Source of the DNA: Streptomyces coryli
Lineage (GTDB): Bacteria > Actinomycetota > Actinomycetes > Streptomycetales > Streptomycetaceae
DNA length: 64,000 nucleotides
Direction: 5' to 3'
Assembly: GCF_011044975.1 (NCBI RefSeq)
Contig: NZ_JAAKZV010000010.1
Span: 1 to 64,000 of the forward strand
The position numbers and the translations under genes were made by a program. Positions 24,008 to 32,416 of the stretch are shown in pieces (within the stretch, counting starts at the first letter, position 1; every line of letters begins with the position of its first letter). The notes beneath the pieces were generated by a model, which saw nothing but the letters and a program-made list of their open reading frames with translations, searched no databases and was not told the DNA's origin.

Positions 24008-24574
24008 ATGGCCAGTGATGACGACAAGGTCTTTGATGCCTTCCGCGGCATGGTGCACACCAAGAACATCCCGGTGAAGCCGCAGACCCGGTTCAACCGA
24101 CTGATCGCTGCGGTGAAGGGGTCGACGAAGGCGGCGGCCGAGCGGCTGGGGATCTCCCGGCGCCAGGTGCAGCGCTACCGAAGCGGCGAGGCCAAGATCG
24201 AGAATGCGAAGAAGGAGACGCAGGAGCGACTGGAGAAGGAAGTCCTCAAGGACCATCAGCCGCGGGTGCGGGCCGAGGCCTTGAAGCGGATGCAGGACAA
24301 GGGCCTGACGGTGGAGGCCCGAGCGTCGTTCGGGTTCTCCAGTGCCGCCGGCAGTACCGACGACCCGCGGCTGCGGCTGCTGACGCAGGAGATGCCCGAT
24401 CATCTGCTGCCGGACATGTTCGACGCACTGCGCGACGGGGACCGGGAGCGGCTGAGCGAGCTCGTCGCCGAAGGCTTGGGCGAGGCGTACTTCCGGCAGT
24501 TCGACGCGCGCGCCCAGGGGCTCGAGGTCGAGTTCACCGATATCGACTACATCGACCTGTACCACTCGAGGTGA
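24008..24574 (+). CDS. tpg: terminal protein Tpg homologue
   Basis: The 188-aa protein has Tpg length and pattern: an HTH (STKAAAERLGISRRQVQRYR, about 38-57), a basic helix, then the strongly conserved GLTVEARASFGFSSAAGSTD (about 100-119), LRLLTQEMPDHLLPDMFDA, LGEAYFRQF and the C-terminal GLEVEFTDIDYIDLY. Tpg is the protein covalently bound to the 5' ends of Streptomyces linear chromosomes and plasmids and primes end patching. GAGGAGG precedes ATG 24008. tap follows with a 4-nt overlap, whereas in the classic Streptomyces arrangement tap precedes tpg. Confidence 0.9.
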   Translation: MASDDDKVFDAFRGMVHTKNIPVKPQTRFNRLIAAVKGSTKAAAERLGISRRQVQRYRSGEAKIENAKKETQERLEKEVLKDHQPRVRAEALKRMQDKGLTVEARASFGFSSAAGSTDDPRLRLLTQEMPDHLLPDMFDALRDGDRERLSELVAEGLGEAYFRQFDARAQGLEVEFTDIDYIDLYHSR

Positions 24575-26349
24575 TCACTGTGGCTGAGACGCGTACGAAG
24601 TACACCGCTCCCCTGATCGTCCTCGATGCGGTCGATGGTGAGCTCGTCGGCCACCTGCCGTCGGTGGAGCGGATGAAGGTGCCGGCCGAGGTGGTCGACC
24701 TGGCGACGGCCGCCGACTGGGCGCTTGCCGCCAGGATCGGCGCCGAGAGGATCAGTGAGTTGGGTGAGGACTTCGGGCCGGTGCTCATCCTCACGGCGGC
24801 CGCGACGGAACGCCTCGGCCTGCCGGTCGAGCTCGAGGACCGCAGAAACCTGCGGCTGGCGAAGGAGCACCCGGCAGCCGAGGCCCTGGCGGCGGCCGGC
24901 TGGTCGGCCTCACGGGCGGGGTTGGCTCCCTGGACCCATCTGTTCCGGGACCGGGACGAGGTGCACATCGGCGTCGTGCCGTGGGGCGGCCTGGGAGAGA
25001 TGTACCGCTGGGGCGGCTTCGAAGAGGTCGCCGCCGATCCGCCGGCGCTGGCGTACGCGCTCGGCGTGTATGCCGAGCGCGTGATCCCTCCGAGCGGTTC
25101 CACCGCCGGCTGCTCGGTGGCGCTGATGGAGGCGGTCCGCCCGCCGACGAGACTGGTCTTCGACCGCGGGACCAAGCGCAGGAAACGGGTACCGGTCGAG
25201 ACCTCGCTGTACCAGCCGATGGCACCGGCGCCGCCGGAAGCTCCGGACGAGCATCCCCTCGCCGAAGGCCGCACCCGGGAACAGGCCCAGGACCCCGCGC
25301 ATGTGCTCTTTGAGGAGGCGTACGACTGCTCACGGCCGCCGAGCCAGGCAGAGGGCGAGCTGCCGTACGTGGTGGGTCTGGACATCAACACCGCGTTCCT
25401 CGCCGCGGCGAACCGGCTCACGGTCGGGCTCGGCGAGCCGGTGCACACCGAGGGGCCGAGCTTCGATCCGAAGCTGCCCGGGGTGTGGCTGGTCGATCTC
25501 TCCGGCGCCGAGCTGTTCATCAAAGATCTGCACACCAAACAGTGGCGGCCGATGCCGGACGGCTTCCCCTCCCCCTTCACCCCGACCGGCGAGCCCCCCA
25601 CCGGACCGGCCTGGTACGCGACTCCGACCCTGACGTACGCGCGCGAGCTCGGCGTCGACGTGCGGCCGACCGAGGCATGGATCCGGCCGGAGGCGGTGGT
25701 TCCCGGGCCGGGTGGCCCGCTGACGGTCAAGCCGGGCGGCTATCTCGACCTGTGGCAAAAGCGGCTGCGGGACGCCTACATGGACACCCTCGCGGAGCTG
25801 AAGGTCACGCCGGACATGGGCGAGGAGGAGTTCCTCGCCGCCATGGCGACGATCGACAAGAGCGATCCGGAGCTCGCCGCCGTGCTGAAAGCGATCAAGC
25901 AGACCGCGAAGGGCGGCATCGGCAAACTGCGGGAGCGGCCTCGGGGCCGGCGGGAGGGCAAGCACGCCGAGTGGCCGGCACTGAAGCGGCCGACATGGCG
26001 GCCGGACATCCGGGCCGCAGTGCTGTCCAACGCCCGCGTCGGCACGCACCGGAAGATGGTGAAGTCCTGGCAGGCAACCGGGTTGGTGCCCCTCGCGGTG
26101 ATGTCGGACTGCGTTGTGTACCCGTCCGCGTATCCCACTGCACGGGCCGTGGTGCCGCGGAAGGAGGACGGCAGTCCGCTGCCGGGCGGCTTCCGGCTGG
26201 GCCCGAACCCCGGTTACTGCAAGGAAGAGGGGGTGCGGTCGATGGAGTGGTACCGGGACCTGATCGCCAAGGGCGCGGAGAAGAACGTAAAGATCAACCC
26301 AGGCCGGTACATCAAGGAGGGCCGCGACGCGGTCCTCGAGGGGGAATGA
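24571..26349 (+). CDS. tap: telomere-associated protein Tap homologue lacking the N-terminal HTH
   Basis: The 592-aa product matches Tap through most of its length: LILTAAATERLGLPVELEDR, LGVYAERVIPPSGSTAG, APPEAPDEHPL, VVGLDINTAFLAAANRLTVG (about 270-289), PTGPAWYATPTLTYAREL, IKQTAKGGIGKLRERPRG (about 446-463) and LAVMSDCVVYPS. Tap binds telomeric DNA, recruits Tpg, and has been reported as a telomere-associated primase. Classical Tap is about 700-740 aa with an N-terminal XRE-type HTH; here the protein starts directly at the core. GTG 24571 overlaps the tpg stop by 4 nt. Confidence 0.85.
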   Translation: MITVAETRTKYTAPLIVLDAVDGELVGHLPSVERMKVPAEVVDLATAADWALAARIGAERISELGEDFGPVLILTAAATERLGLPVELEDRRNLRLAKEHPAAEALAAAGWSASRAGLAPWTHLFRDRDEVHIGVVPWGGLGEMYRWGGFEEVAADPPALAYALGVYAERVIPPSGSTAGCSVALMEAVRPPTRLVFDRGTKRRKRVPVETSLYQPMAPAPPEAPDEHPLAEGRTREQAQDPAHVLFEEAYDCSRPPSQAEGELPYVVGLDINTAFLAAANRLTVGLGEPVHTEGPSFDPKLPGVWLVDLSGAELFIKDLHTKQWRPMPDGFPSPFTPTGEPPTGPAWYATPTLTYARELGVDVRPTEAWIRPEAVVPGPGGPLTVKPGGYLDLWQKRLRDAYMDTLAELKVTPDMGEEEFLAAMATIDKSDPELAAVLKAIKQTAKGGIGKLRERPRGRREGKHAEWPALKRPTWRPDIRAAVLSNARVGTHRKMVKSWQATGLVPLAVMSDCVVYPSAYPTARAVVPRKEDGSPLPGGFRLGPNPGYCKEEGVRSMEWYRDLIAKGAEKNVKINPGRYIKEGRDAVLEGE

Positions 26350-26352
26350 ACG

Positions 26353-26874
26353 ATGCAGAGCCCGGACTATCCCGTCGTCGACGCGCCGGCCTTCCCGCTG
26401 TTCTCCATCACGCCCACGGGCGAGATGATCCTGCTGCAACCGGTCCCCCGCACCGCCGCGCCCGAGCTCGACGAGGCATACACGAACGCCGCGTTCGACA
26501 GCACCTCAGACACGGATCACATGCCGGGGACCGGGGTCAACATCGACGTGCATTGGCGCGTGGCCGCCGACCTCTCTCACGTACTGCTGGTTCTCAACGG
26601 CCGCACGCCGCGGCACTTCAAGCTCGGGGTCCGCCTCGGCGCCACCGAGGACCGTGAACGCGACTTCTTCCTCGACATGGCCCGCCACCATCAGCAGGGC
26701 GGCCCGGTTGTGCTGTTCATCTACCCGGACAAGGAAGACGTGGTCCGGGCCATGGCAGCGCTGCAGAAGGGCGACCCGCTGTTCACGCATCTCGGCATCG
26801 GCGTCGAAAGCGATGTGTACTGCCGGCCGCTGCTGCGCCTGGCCCGCGCAACCACACAACGGCCAGAGCAGTGA
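26353..26874 (+). CDS. hypothetical protein downstream of tap, 173 aa
   Basis: ATG 26353 follows the tap stop by 3 nt with GAGGGGG upstream, so it belongs to the same operon. The protein is globular with strands and helices (GVNIDVHWRVAADLSHVLLV, GGPVVLFIYPDKEDVVRAM) and no membrane segment. No family recognised. Position suggests a role in telomere replication or maintenance. The Tn7-like element inserted 56 bp after its stop. Confidence 0.6.
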   Translation: MQSPDYPVVDAPAFPLFSITPTGEMILLQPVPRTAAPELDEAYTNAAFDSTSDTDHMPGTGVNIDVHWRVAADLSHVLLVLNGRTPRHFKLGVRLGATEDRERDFFLDMARHHQQGGPVVLFIYPDKEDVVRAMAALQKGDPLFTHLGIGVESDVYCRPLLRLARATTQRPEQ

Positions 26875-26930
26875 GCAGCCCCGGAGCCACTCCCCCGGCC
26901 CTCAGCCGCAGGCCAGTTCATCGGGAACGC

Positions 26931-26935
26931 CTCAC
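26931..26935. repeat. target-site duplication, left copy (CTCAC)
   Basis: CTCAC directly abuts the left transposon tip TGTCC at 26936 and is repeated directly after the right tip at 33309-33313. Five-base duplications are the hallmark of Tn7-type transposition. Confidence 0.85.
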
Positions 26936-27075
26936 TGTCCTGTCTCAGCGGACCTGTCCGTCGATCGCGCTGTGACCTGGGGTTGGACAGGTGATGTGAG
27001 ACGACGTCCAGGCTCGCGTCTCATTCGGTGTGGCCAGGCAGCAGCCCCGCGGAGAATCTCATCGAAGTGGCCAAG
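26936..27075. promoter_or_regulatory. left transposon end with TnsB-type repeats
   Basis: After the tip TGTCCTGTCTCAG there are TCTCATTCGGTGTGGCCAG (27019-27037) and TCTCATCGAAGTGGCCAAG (27057-27075), in the orientation opposite to those of the right end. GACGACGT (27000-27007) also recurs inverted near the right tip. These are candidate TnsB binding sites. Nothing else is seen between 26875 and 27111. Confidence 0.7.
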
Positions 27076-27111
27076 AGGGTTTCCGTGGTGCTGTGGGTGG
27101 GCGGCTGGGTC

Positions 27112-27669
27112 TCACTCGGGGCGGTAGCGCAGGTCGAGCGAGTCGGTGCGGTGACCCCAGTGGAGCGTGAGGGACCAGCAACCTGCTTCCGGCAGATCGA
27201 TGATGGACGCCCCGGGCCAGGGGGAGATTGTGCGCTTCTCTGTCCGTCCGTTCACGGCGAGCACGGCTGTGATCCGCAGTTCGCCTGCCGATTCGGCCGC
27301 TGCCTCGCGGGGGATGAACCTGACCTTGTTCTGGCGTCCCCCCTTGAATGTTGACCGTTCGGTCAGGGGGTAGCCGAAGACCACCGCGACGATCTGGCGG
27401 CGGTCGCTGAGGATGAAGTGGTCTGTGGTGCCGTGGGTGAATCCGGCGTTGGCCCAGTCGGGAAGCTTCCCGGAGCGCATCGCGGGCCGGCAGCTGTCAG
27501 CGGTGCCCGTTCTGTTGGCGGACGAGGACTCGCGGGTGGTCTTCGTGGCGGGCTGTTCGTTGGTGCAGCTTGCCAAGGTCACGGTGCTCAGGATGATTGC
27601 TGCGAGCACTCCGGGCCGGCGAAGTGTCAGGTGTCGTAAGTAGGCTGGCCGAGCTGCGTAGTGGGTCAT
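27112..27669 (-). CDS. cargo lipoprotein of the Tn7-like element, 185 aa
   Basis: ATG 27669 follows GGGGACG. A basic start and hydrophobic helix GVLAAIILSTVTLASCTNEQ end in a lipobox-like LASC with Cys near residue 35, so the protein should be lipid-anchored outside the cell membrane. The mature part has a Ser/Thr-rich linker and a globular domain with several Arg residues (HFILSDRRQIVAVVFGYPL). No family recognised. It lies inside the transposon, 91 bp after the last tniQ gene, and is its only non-transposition gene. Confidence 0.7.
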   Translation of the reverse strand: MTHYAARPAYLRHLTLRRPGVLAAIILSTVTLASCTNEQPATKTTRESSSANRTGTADSCRPAMRSGKLPDWANAGFTHGTTDHFILSDRRQIVAVVFGYPLTERSTFKGGRQNKVRFIPREAAAESAGELRITAVLAVNGRTEKRTISPWPGASIIDLPEAGCWSLTLHWGHRTDSLDLRYRPE

Positions 27670-27760
27670 GTCGAGCGTCGTCCCCTTCTGTCGGGGCCTT
27701 GGACGTTGGTGGCGCCATCCCTGGATTACCCCGCGATCCACCTTGAGGTTCCCGCTGCTG

Positions 27761-28741
27761 TCAGTAGAACGGCCAGGGCGAGGTTCGGAAGTCCCGGCTG
27801 GGGCGGTTTGGTGGGGTGGGGCGGGTGGTCTCGTCGGGGTCGAGGGCGCCCCAGGCTCTCCAATGGACTCGGCAGAATTTGTGCTGGATGACGCGCCCCT
27901 TGATCCAGTCGAAGAGTGGGTCGTCCTCCTCGGTGAGTTGGTAGCCGGCGAGGATTTCGCGGCGGGTGATTTCCTCGACGTAGCGCTGGGGGCTGCCTTC
28001 GCCGAGGTAGAGACGCTGTTCCCAGTGGCGAGAGGCGAGCAGTCCGGTGAGGGCCACGATCTCGGCATGGAAGATCACCGGTAGCAGGAGATCTTTGCGG
28101 ATCGGGCGCCGGTTGGCGGCAGCGAGGTTGAGCATGCGGCGGACGATTTCGTGTTGTGGCTGGAACTCGCGTTCCTTGTGCCATTGCAGGTAGATGCTGC
28201 GGGCTTCGTGGAAGCGTTCGCGGACCCAGCGCCGGCCGTGCCGGACGAGGAGGTTGCGGTGGTGGCGTTGGGCCCGGCAGACGCGGGGCAGGCGGCGTAG
28301 ATCGGCTTGGTCGTCGATGCGGTGGCAGCCTTCGCCGATCCAGAGCCGGTGGCGCAGGCAGACGTTGCGGTCGTGGGTGGTCCAGCAGGTGACAGGCTCG
28401 GTGATTCCCATCGCGCGGGTGCAGCGGCGGCAGGCAGGCCGCTTGAGGGCTCGATGGCGGCTGGTGGCGGGTCGTTCGATGCAGCCGGGTTCGTCGGTGT
28501 ACTGCTCGGTGATGAACTCCGGCATCGCCAGGCGGAGGTTGTGGACGGGATAGCCGCTGAGCGTGGACAGCGGCTCGAGCAGCTTGCCCATCGGCGTCTT
28601 CTTGAGCATCCGGACGCCGAGGTGTTCGCGCAGTTCCTCGATGCGCAGGTGGTTCGCGGCGGCCAGGCGAGCAAGGTAGGAGTTGACGGTCTCGTCGTGG
28701 AACGGCCGCGCGGTGCAGGGAAGCTGCCGGTGTGGGATCAC
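27761..28741 (-). CDS. tniQ: TniQ/TnsD-family target-selection protein, 326 aa, zinc-finger type
   Basis: GTG 28741 overlaps the previous stop by 4 nt; a longer upstream frame is shadow sequence of the other tniQ. The N-terminus is typical TniQ: RPFHDETVNSYLARLAAANH. A zinc-binding region follows, RPACRRCTRAMG and CWTTHDRNVCLRHRLWIGEG (CxxC, CxxH). The C-terminal half is helical and basic. TniQ proteins bind the target site or a targeting partner and recruit TnsC. This is the longer of two tniQ genes and the better candidate for the DNA-recognising TnsD role. Confidence 0.85.
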   Translation of the reverse strand: MIPHRQLPCTARPFHDETVNSYLARLAAANHLRIEELREHLGVRMLKKTPMGKLLEPLSTLSGYPVHNLRLAMPEFITEQYTDEPGCIERPATSRHRALKRPACRRCTRAMGITEPVTCWTTHDRNVCLRHRLWIGEGCHRIDDQADLRRLPRVCRAQRHHRNLLVRHGRRWVRERFHEARSIYLQWHKEREFQPQHEIVRRMLNLAAANRRPIRKDLLLPVIFHAEIVALTGLLASRHWEQRLYLGEGSPQRYVEEITRREILAGYQLTEEDDPLFDWIKGRVIQHKFCRVHWRAWGALDPDETTRPTPPNRPSRDFRTSPWPFY

Positions 28742-29343
28742 GGGCGGCCGCCGGGGTGCTGGCGCAGGAAGACGTTGAGCGTGGAGTACGACACCGAGAC
28801 GGAGGCGTGGTCCATCAGGTGCTGCCAGATCGCGCGGGTGGTCATGCCGTCTCCAGCCAATTCGCCGATCAGAGGGGCGTGGGCGTCGAGAACGGGTGGT
28901 CGGGCTTCTTTGGGCCGTTCTCGCCGGGGCGGCAGCGGGGTGTTCAGGGCGAGGCGGGCGGTGCGACGGTCGACGCCGTGCCGGACGGCCAGGCAGCGGA
29001 GTGGAAGGCCGTGTTGTTCGGCATCGCGGCGGATGCGCTGGCGCAGCCGGAGCAGGTGCTCCGGGGGCGGTGCGGCGGCGGTGTGCAGGTTGGTGCGGCG
29101 ACGAGGGATGAGGATGTCGGTCAGGGCCTGGGTGAGTACGTCCGGCGCATAGCCGCTGACGGCTGCGAGCCGCTCCAGGCGGGGTTTGCCGAACCAGGCC
29201 GGCGGCCCGGCGAGATAGCTGTGCAGGCCGCTGGGAGACAGGTGATTGGCGCGGGCCAGGCGGCGGATGAAGGAATCGGTGCCCTCCCCCAGATGCGGCC
29301 GGACGGTGATCGGCAGCAGTGTGGTCAGCGGTGGTGCGGTCAT
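28738..29343 (-). CDS. tniQ: short TniQ-family protein with C-terminal HTH, 201 aa
   Basis: ATG 29343 overlaps the tnsC stop by 4 nt. Residues about 10-60 carry the TniQ start pattern (ITVRPHLGEGTDSFIRRLAR, ANHLSPSGLHSYL). There is no CxxC zinc finger. The C-terminal half looks like transposase-type HTH (LPLRCLAVRHGVDRRTARLA; MTTRAIWQHLMDHASVSVSY). A short TniQ next to a long one recalls Tn7-like systems using two targeting adaptors. It may direct an alternative target or bridge TnsC and the longer TniQ. Confidence 0.8.
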   Translation of the reverse strand: MTAPPLTTLLPITVRPHLGEGTDSFIRRLARANHLSPSGLHSYLAGPPAWFGKPRLERLAAVSGYAPDVLTQALTDILIPRRRTNLHTAAAPPPEHLLRLRQRIRRDAEQHGLPLRCLAVRHGVDRRTARLALNTPLPPRRERPKEARPPVLDAHAPLIGELAGDGMTTRAIWQHLMDHASVSVSYSTLNVFLRQHPGGRP

Positions 29344-30371
29344 CGGCGGCGCTTCTTCGAAAGGGGCTTGTCGTGTTGCTGGGCGGTGTAGTCCAGCGGG
29401 ACGCGGTCCAGGCCGGCGCGGGTGAGTTTCTCGGTGCCGGTGAGGATGGCATCGATGGCGGCTCCCCGGATCTGGTGCGACAGAGCGCCGATCATGCCGC
29501 CGGTGCGGGTGTGCAGGTAGCGGTCCAGACGGCGCAATGTCCCGGCCTGGTGGTCCAGGAGGCAGAGGGTGTCCTCCAGCTGCGCGACCAGTCCTTTCCA
29601 CTCGGTCCCGTAAGGGAAGGGGTGGGTGGGGATGAGGGTGAACCGGCCGGCGATCTGGCCGCCGCGGGTGCCGGCGAACATGCCTTCCTTCTCAACATCG
29701 ATGCCGGCGTAGACGAATGTCACCGGGATGCGTTCGGAGAAGTACTTCAGGGTGTCGGAGACCTCGGCGCCTTGCCGGGTGGTCAGGGAGATGTTGTGCA
29801 GCTCGTCGACGAGTACCAGGCCGCAGCGGGTGTCGGTGAGAACACCGACCACGGCCTCGATGAGGTCGGTGATGTTCGAGCGGGTGCGGACGGGCAGGCC
29901 GAGGAAGCGGGCGAACTCCGCCGCGACCATGCGGGCCGTGGCCGCGGGCGGGACGGTGATGTAGACGACCGGGATCCGGTCGGTGATGCCGGGGTGGCGC
30001 TTGCGGTCGGTCAGCTCGTGCCGCAGGCCGAGCTGAGTGATCGCGGTGGTTTTGCCGGTGCCCGCCAGCCCGGAGACGATTAGCCCGCGGCGGGCGCTGA
30101 TCGCATGCCGGTTCAGCAGCACCAGGCGGCTGCCGACGATGATGGTGTGCTCGATGGCGGAGGTGGCGATCACGAGCATCCGGGTGTGGTGATCGAGCCG
30201 GTCCTCGTCGTAGCGCTCCCGCTCAGCGGCCGGCAGCTGCCGCCACTCGCTGCGGGACAGCCGGGCGGGAATCTTCGGGACCTGGCCGACGAAGTCGCGC
30301 CAGCCCTCCTTGGTGGTCAGCTGACGCTCGGGCGCCTCGGCGCCGCTGGGCAGCGGAAGCGCGGAACTCAT
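29340..30371 (-). CDS. tnsC: TnsC/TniB-type AAA+ ATPase
   Basis: ATG 30371 overlaps the tnsB stop by 4 nt. In the 343-aa protein Walker A is GLAGTGKTT (residues 101-109) and Walker B CGLVLVDELHN (183-193); ISLTTRQGAEVSDTLKYF follows as in TniB proteins. TnsC forms ATP-dependent filaments on target DNA, marks the site chosen by TniQ and activates TnsA/TnsB. The C-terminus is basic (LSKKRRR), suited to contact with transposase or DNA. Length fits TniB rather than the longer TnsC of Tn7. Confidence 0.9.
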   Translation of the reverse strand: MSSALPLPSGAEAPERQLTTKEGWRDFVGQVPKIPARLSRSEWRQLPAAERERYDEDRLDHHTRMLVIATSAIEHTIIVGSRLVLLNRHAISARRGLIVSGLAGTGKTTAITQLGLRHELTDRKRHPGITDRIPVVYITVPPAATARMVAAEFARFLGLPVRTRSNITDLIEAVVGVLTDTRCGLVLVDELHNISLTTRQGAEVSDTLKYFSERIPVTFVYAGIDVEKEGMFAGTRGGQIAGRFTLIPTHPFPYGTEWKGLVAQLEDTLCLLDHQAGTLRRLDRYLHTRTGGMIGALSHQIRGAAIDAILTGTEKLTRAGLDRVPLDYTAQQHDKPLSKKRRR

Positions 30372-32416
30372 CGCCGCCTCCAAGGGTCTTCCAGCGGGTC
30401 GAACAGCCCGAGCGGGATGACCTCCGCGCTCTCCTGCTCCGGTGCGGCCTCCGATTCACCCGCGTCGTGATCGTGCTCCGGCTCAGGCGCCGGGATGGCT
30501 TCGCGGGCCGCTGCCCGGGTGCGTGCCGCAACGCGGTCGCGCCGTTTGCTGCCGGGGCCGGGCGGGCCGCGGTGGGCGCGATCGAGCAGCGCGGCCACCG
30601 CCGCCGCTCGTTCCTGCTCGCTGCCGTCTGGCAGCTCGCGGCGGGCATGGTCCCAGGCCAGCTCGCCGAACGGGCCCGGGACGGTGGACAGATGCCGCCA
30701 GGGAACGGTGATCCAGCCGTCCTGTGGGTGGCGTACCCAGATCCGGGAGACGTCGTAGGGATCGTGGTGGATCTCCCAGAGTCCGCGGTGGACCCGGTCC
30801 CCGGAGTCCTGCCGACGCAGCGGGTTCAGCTCGGCGCAGTCATAGCGGCGGTGGTTGACCTTGATGCCGCCGGCGCCGATGGTCCGCCAGCAGGCCGGCA
30901 GCAGTTCCACGTAGTCGTCGCCGCTGAGCGCGACCGGGACGTAGCCGGCCGCGGCGACCAGGGCGGCGTACTTCTCGTTCGGGGTGAAGGCCCGTCCCGG
31001 CGCCGCCGGGTCGCGTAGCCCGTCGTGACGGTGGTTTTGCCACCTGGCGACGAGCCACTCATCCAGCAGCTCCTGCATCTGCAGCAGCGACCACAACGGC
31101 CCGCCCTCGATGTCGCTGCCGCGCATCTCTGCCGAGCGGCCCAGGTGACCGGCCACGAACTGGCAGAACATCGTCGACACCGACTCCAAGGTCCGCTCGA
31201 TGTGCGGTTTGTCGGTCGGGGTGCCGGGGTGGGCCGGTTGAACGCTGATGCCCAGCGTCCGGCATGAGGCGCGGAAGTTCCGTGACAAGAACACCGCGCC
31301 CCGGTCGCAGACGATCAGCTCGGGAACGATCACGGGTCGGGCCGCGGCGTGCTCCAGCCGTTGATCGATATCCGTCAGCGGCCGGTGCGGCAGCACCGAC
31401 CGGGCCATCGACAGCGCCTGCGACCAGCCCGGCCGCATAGGCTCGGGTGTGACCGCGCGGGCCAGCAGCAGCGAGGCATCCACCGACTTCGTCGTCGGCC
31501 GCAGCACCGCTGCCAGCACCGTGCGTGTGGCGAGATCGACCATGCCGGTCAGCGCGACCCGTCCCGGCACTCCCGCATCGAGCAGCACTGCGACGTCGAA
31601 GGGCGTCGAGTCGATCTGCACCAGCTCACCGGGACGGTCCGCTGTCACCCCACTGAACGGATCCTCCGGCCGGTTCGCCAGCGAGCGGCGTGTGGCAGCC
31701 GATCCGGTGGCATGCCCGCCGGCGTCGACCTTCGCGAACAACCGGTAGAAGGTGGCGCGGGACGGCATCGCCACCACCCCCTCCCCGTGCTCCGCCGCCA
31801 GGATCCGCTGCGTGCGCCAGCGGAAGAACTCCACCGTCTTCGACGACTCGTCCACCGCTTCGGCGAGCGCCTGCCGCAGCGCGGCCACCACTCGCTGATC
31901 ACAGCGGGCCGTCAGCGGCACTCCGCCGTCCCCGCGTCGATCAAGCAGCCCCGCCAGCCCGTGCTCTTCGTAGCGTTTGCGCTTGCGCCGCAGGGTCCGC
32001 TCGGAGCAGCCCGGAACGCCGAGGGCCGCCAGCTCGGCCGCCTTGGCCCGCTCCCGGGCCGCCAGGGTGTGCACCGCCGGGTCGTACTCGTGCCGCGGCC
32101 TTGCGCCCGCCTCCGCCGACGGGATCATCCCGGTCAGCACCTCGTGCAGGTGCTCTTCCCACCACTCCGCCGCGCGCACCGCCTCCGCCGTGGCCCCGGC
32201 CAGGCGGCTGGGCTGCGGCAGCGATAGCCGCTCCGCGTGGCCCAGAATCCGGAAGCCCTCGGACATCTGCAGGTGCGGCAGCTGCAGCACGATCACCGCC
32301 CCGTCGGCGTCGGCCAGCCGCACCAGCGTGCCCTCCAGACCGACCACGCTGTGGACCCGGTCCTCGAACCGCACCTGATCACCGACCCGCAGCCCGGCCG
32401 GCCATGCCCCGCTCAC
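30368..32416 (-). CDS. tnsB: TnsB-type DDE transposase, 682 aa
   Basis: The rve/DDE core shows VQIDSTPFDV (D269), LIVCDRGAVF (D371) and TDKPHIERTL (E407), a D-D-35-E triad. An N-terminal beta region and HTH segment (CSERTLRRKRKRYEEHGLAG, about 137-156) should bind the end repeats. A Mu-transposase-type beta barrel (GIKVNHRRYDCAELNPLRR) follows the core, and a Pro/Glu-rich tail ends the protein, the part that contacts TnsC in Tn7. TnsB cuts the 3' ends and joins them to target DNA. It overlaps tnsA and tnsC by 4 nt each. Confidence 0.95.
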   Translation of the reverse strand: MSGAWPAGLRVGDQVRFEDRVHSVVGLEGTLVRLADADGAVIVLQLPHLQMSEGFRILGHAERLSLPQPSRLAGATAEAVRAAEWWEEHLHEVLTGMIPSAEAGARPRHEYDPAVHTLAARERAKAAELAALGVPGCSERTLRRKRKRYEEHGLAGLLDRRGDGGVPLTARCDQRVVAALRQALAEAVDESSKTVEFFRWRTQRILAAEHGEGVVAMPSRATFYRLFAKVDAGGHATGSAATRRSLANRPEDPFSGVTADRPGELVQIDSTPFDVAVLLDAGVPGRVALTGMVDLATRTVLAAVLRPTTKSVDASLLLARAVTPEPMRPGWSQALSMARSVLPHRPLTDIDQRLEHAAARPVIVPELIVCDRGAVFLSRNFRASCRTLGISVQPAHPGTPTDKPHIERTLESVSTMFCQFVAGHLGRSAEMRGSDIEGGPLWSLLQMQELLDEWLVARWQNHRHDGLRDPAAPGRAFTPNEKYAALVAAAGYVPVALSGDDYVELLPACWRTIGAGGIKVNHRRYDCAELNPLRRQDSGDRVHRGLWEIHHDPYDVSRIWVRHPQDGWITVPWRHLSTVPGPFGELAWDHARRELPDGSEQERAAAVAALLDRAHRGPPGPGSKRRDRVAARTRAAAREAIPAPEPEHDHDAGESEAAPEQESAEVIPLGLFDPLEDPWRRR

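Noticed and set aside
26996-27012. TGTGAGACGACGTCC considered as the left transposon tip
   Set aside because: It begins with TGT and shares GACGACGT with the right end, but the flanking 5 bp (GGTGA) do not match the right flank CTCAC, whereas 26936 has both a better tip match and the exact duplication.
28742-29452. N-terminal extension of the longer TniQ gene up to 29452
   Set aside because: The extension overlaps the short tniQ gene in another frame and is Pro/Arg/His-rich; the GTG at 28741 gives normal 4-nt coupling and TniQ start.
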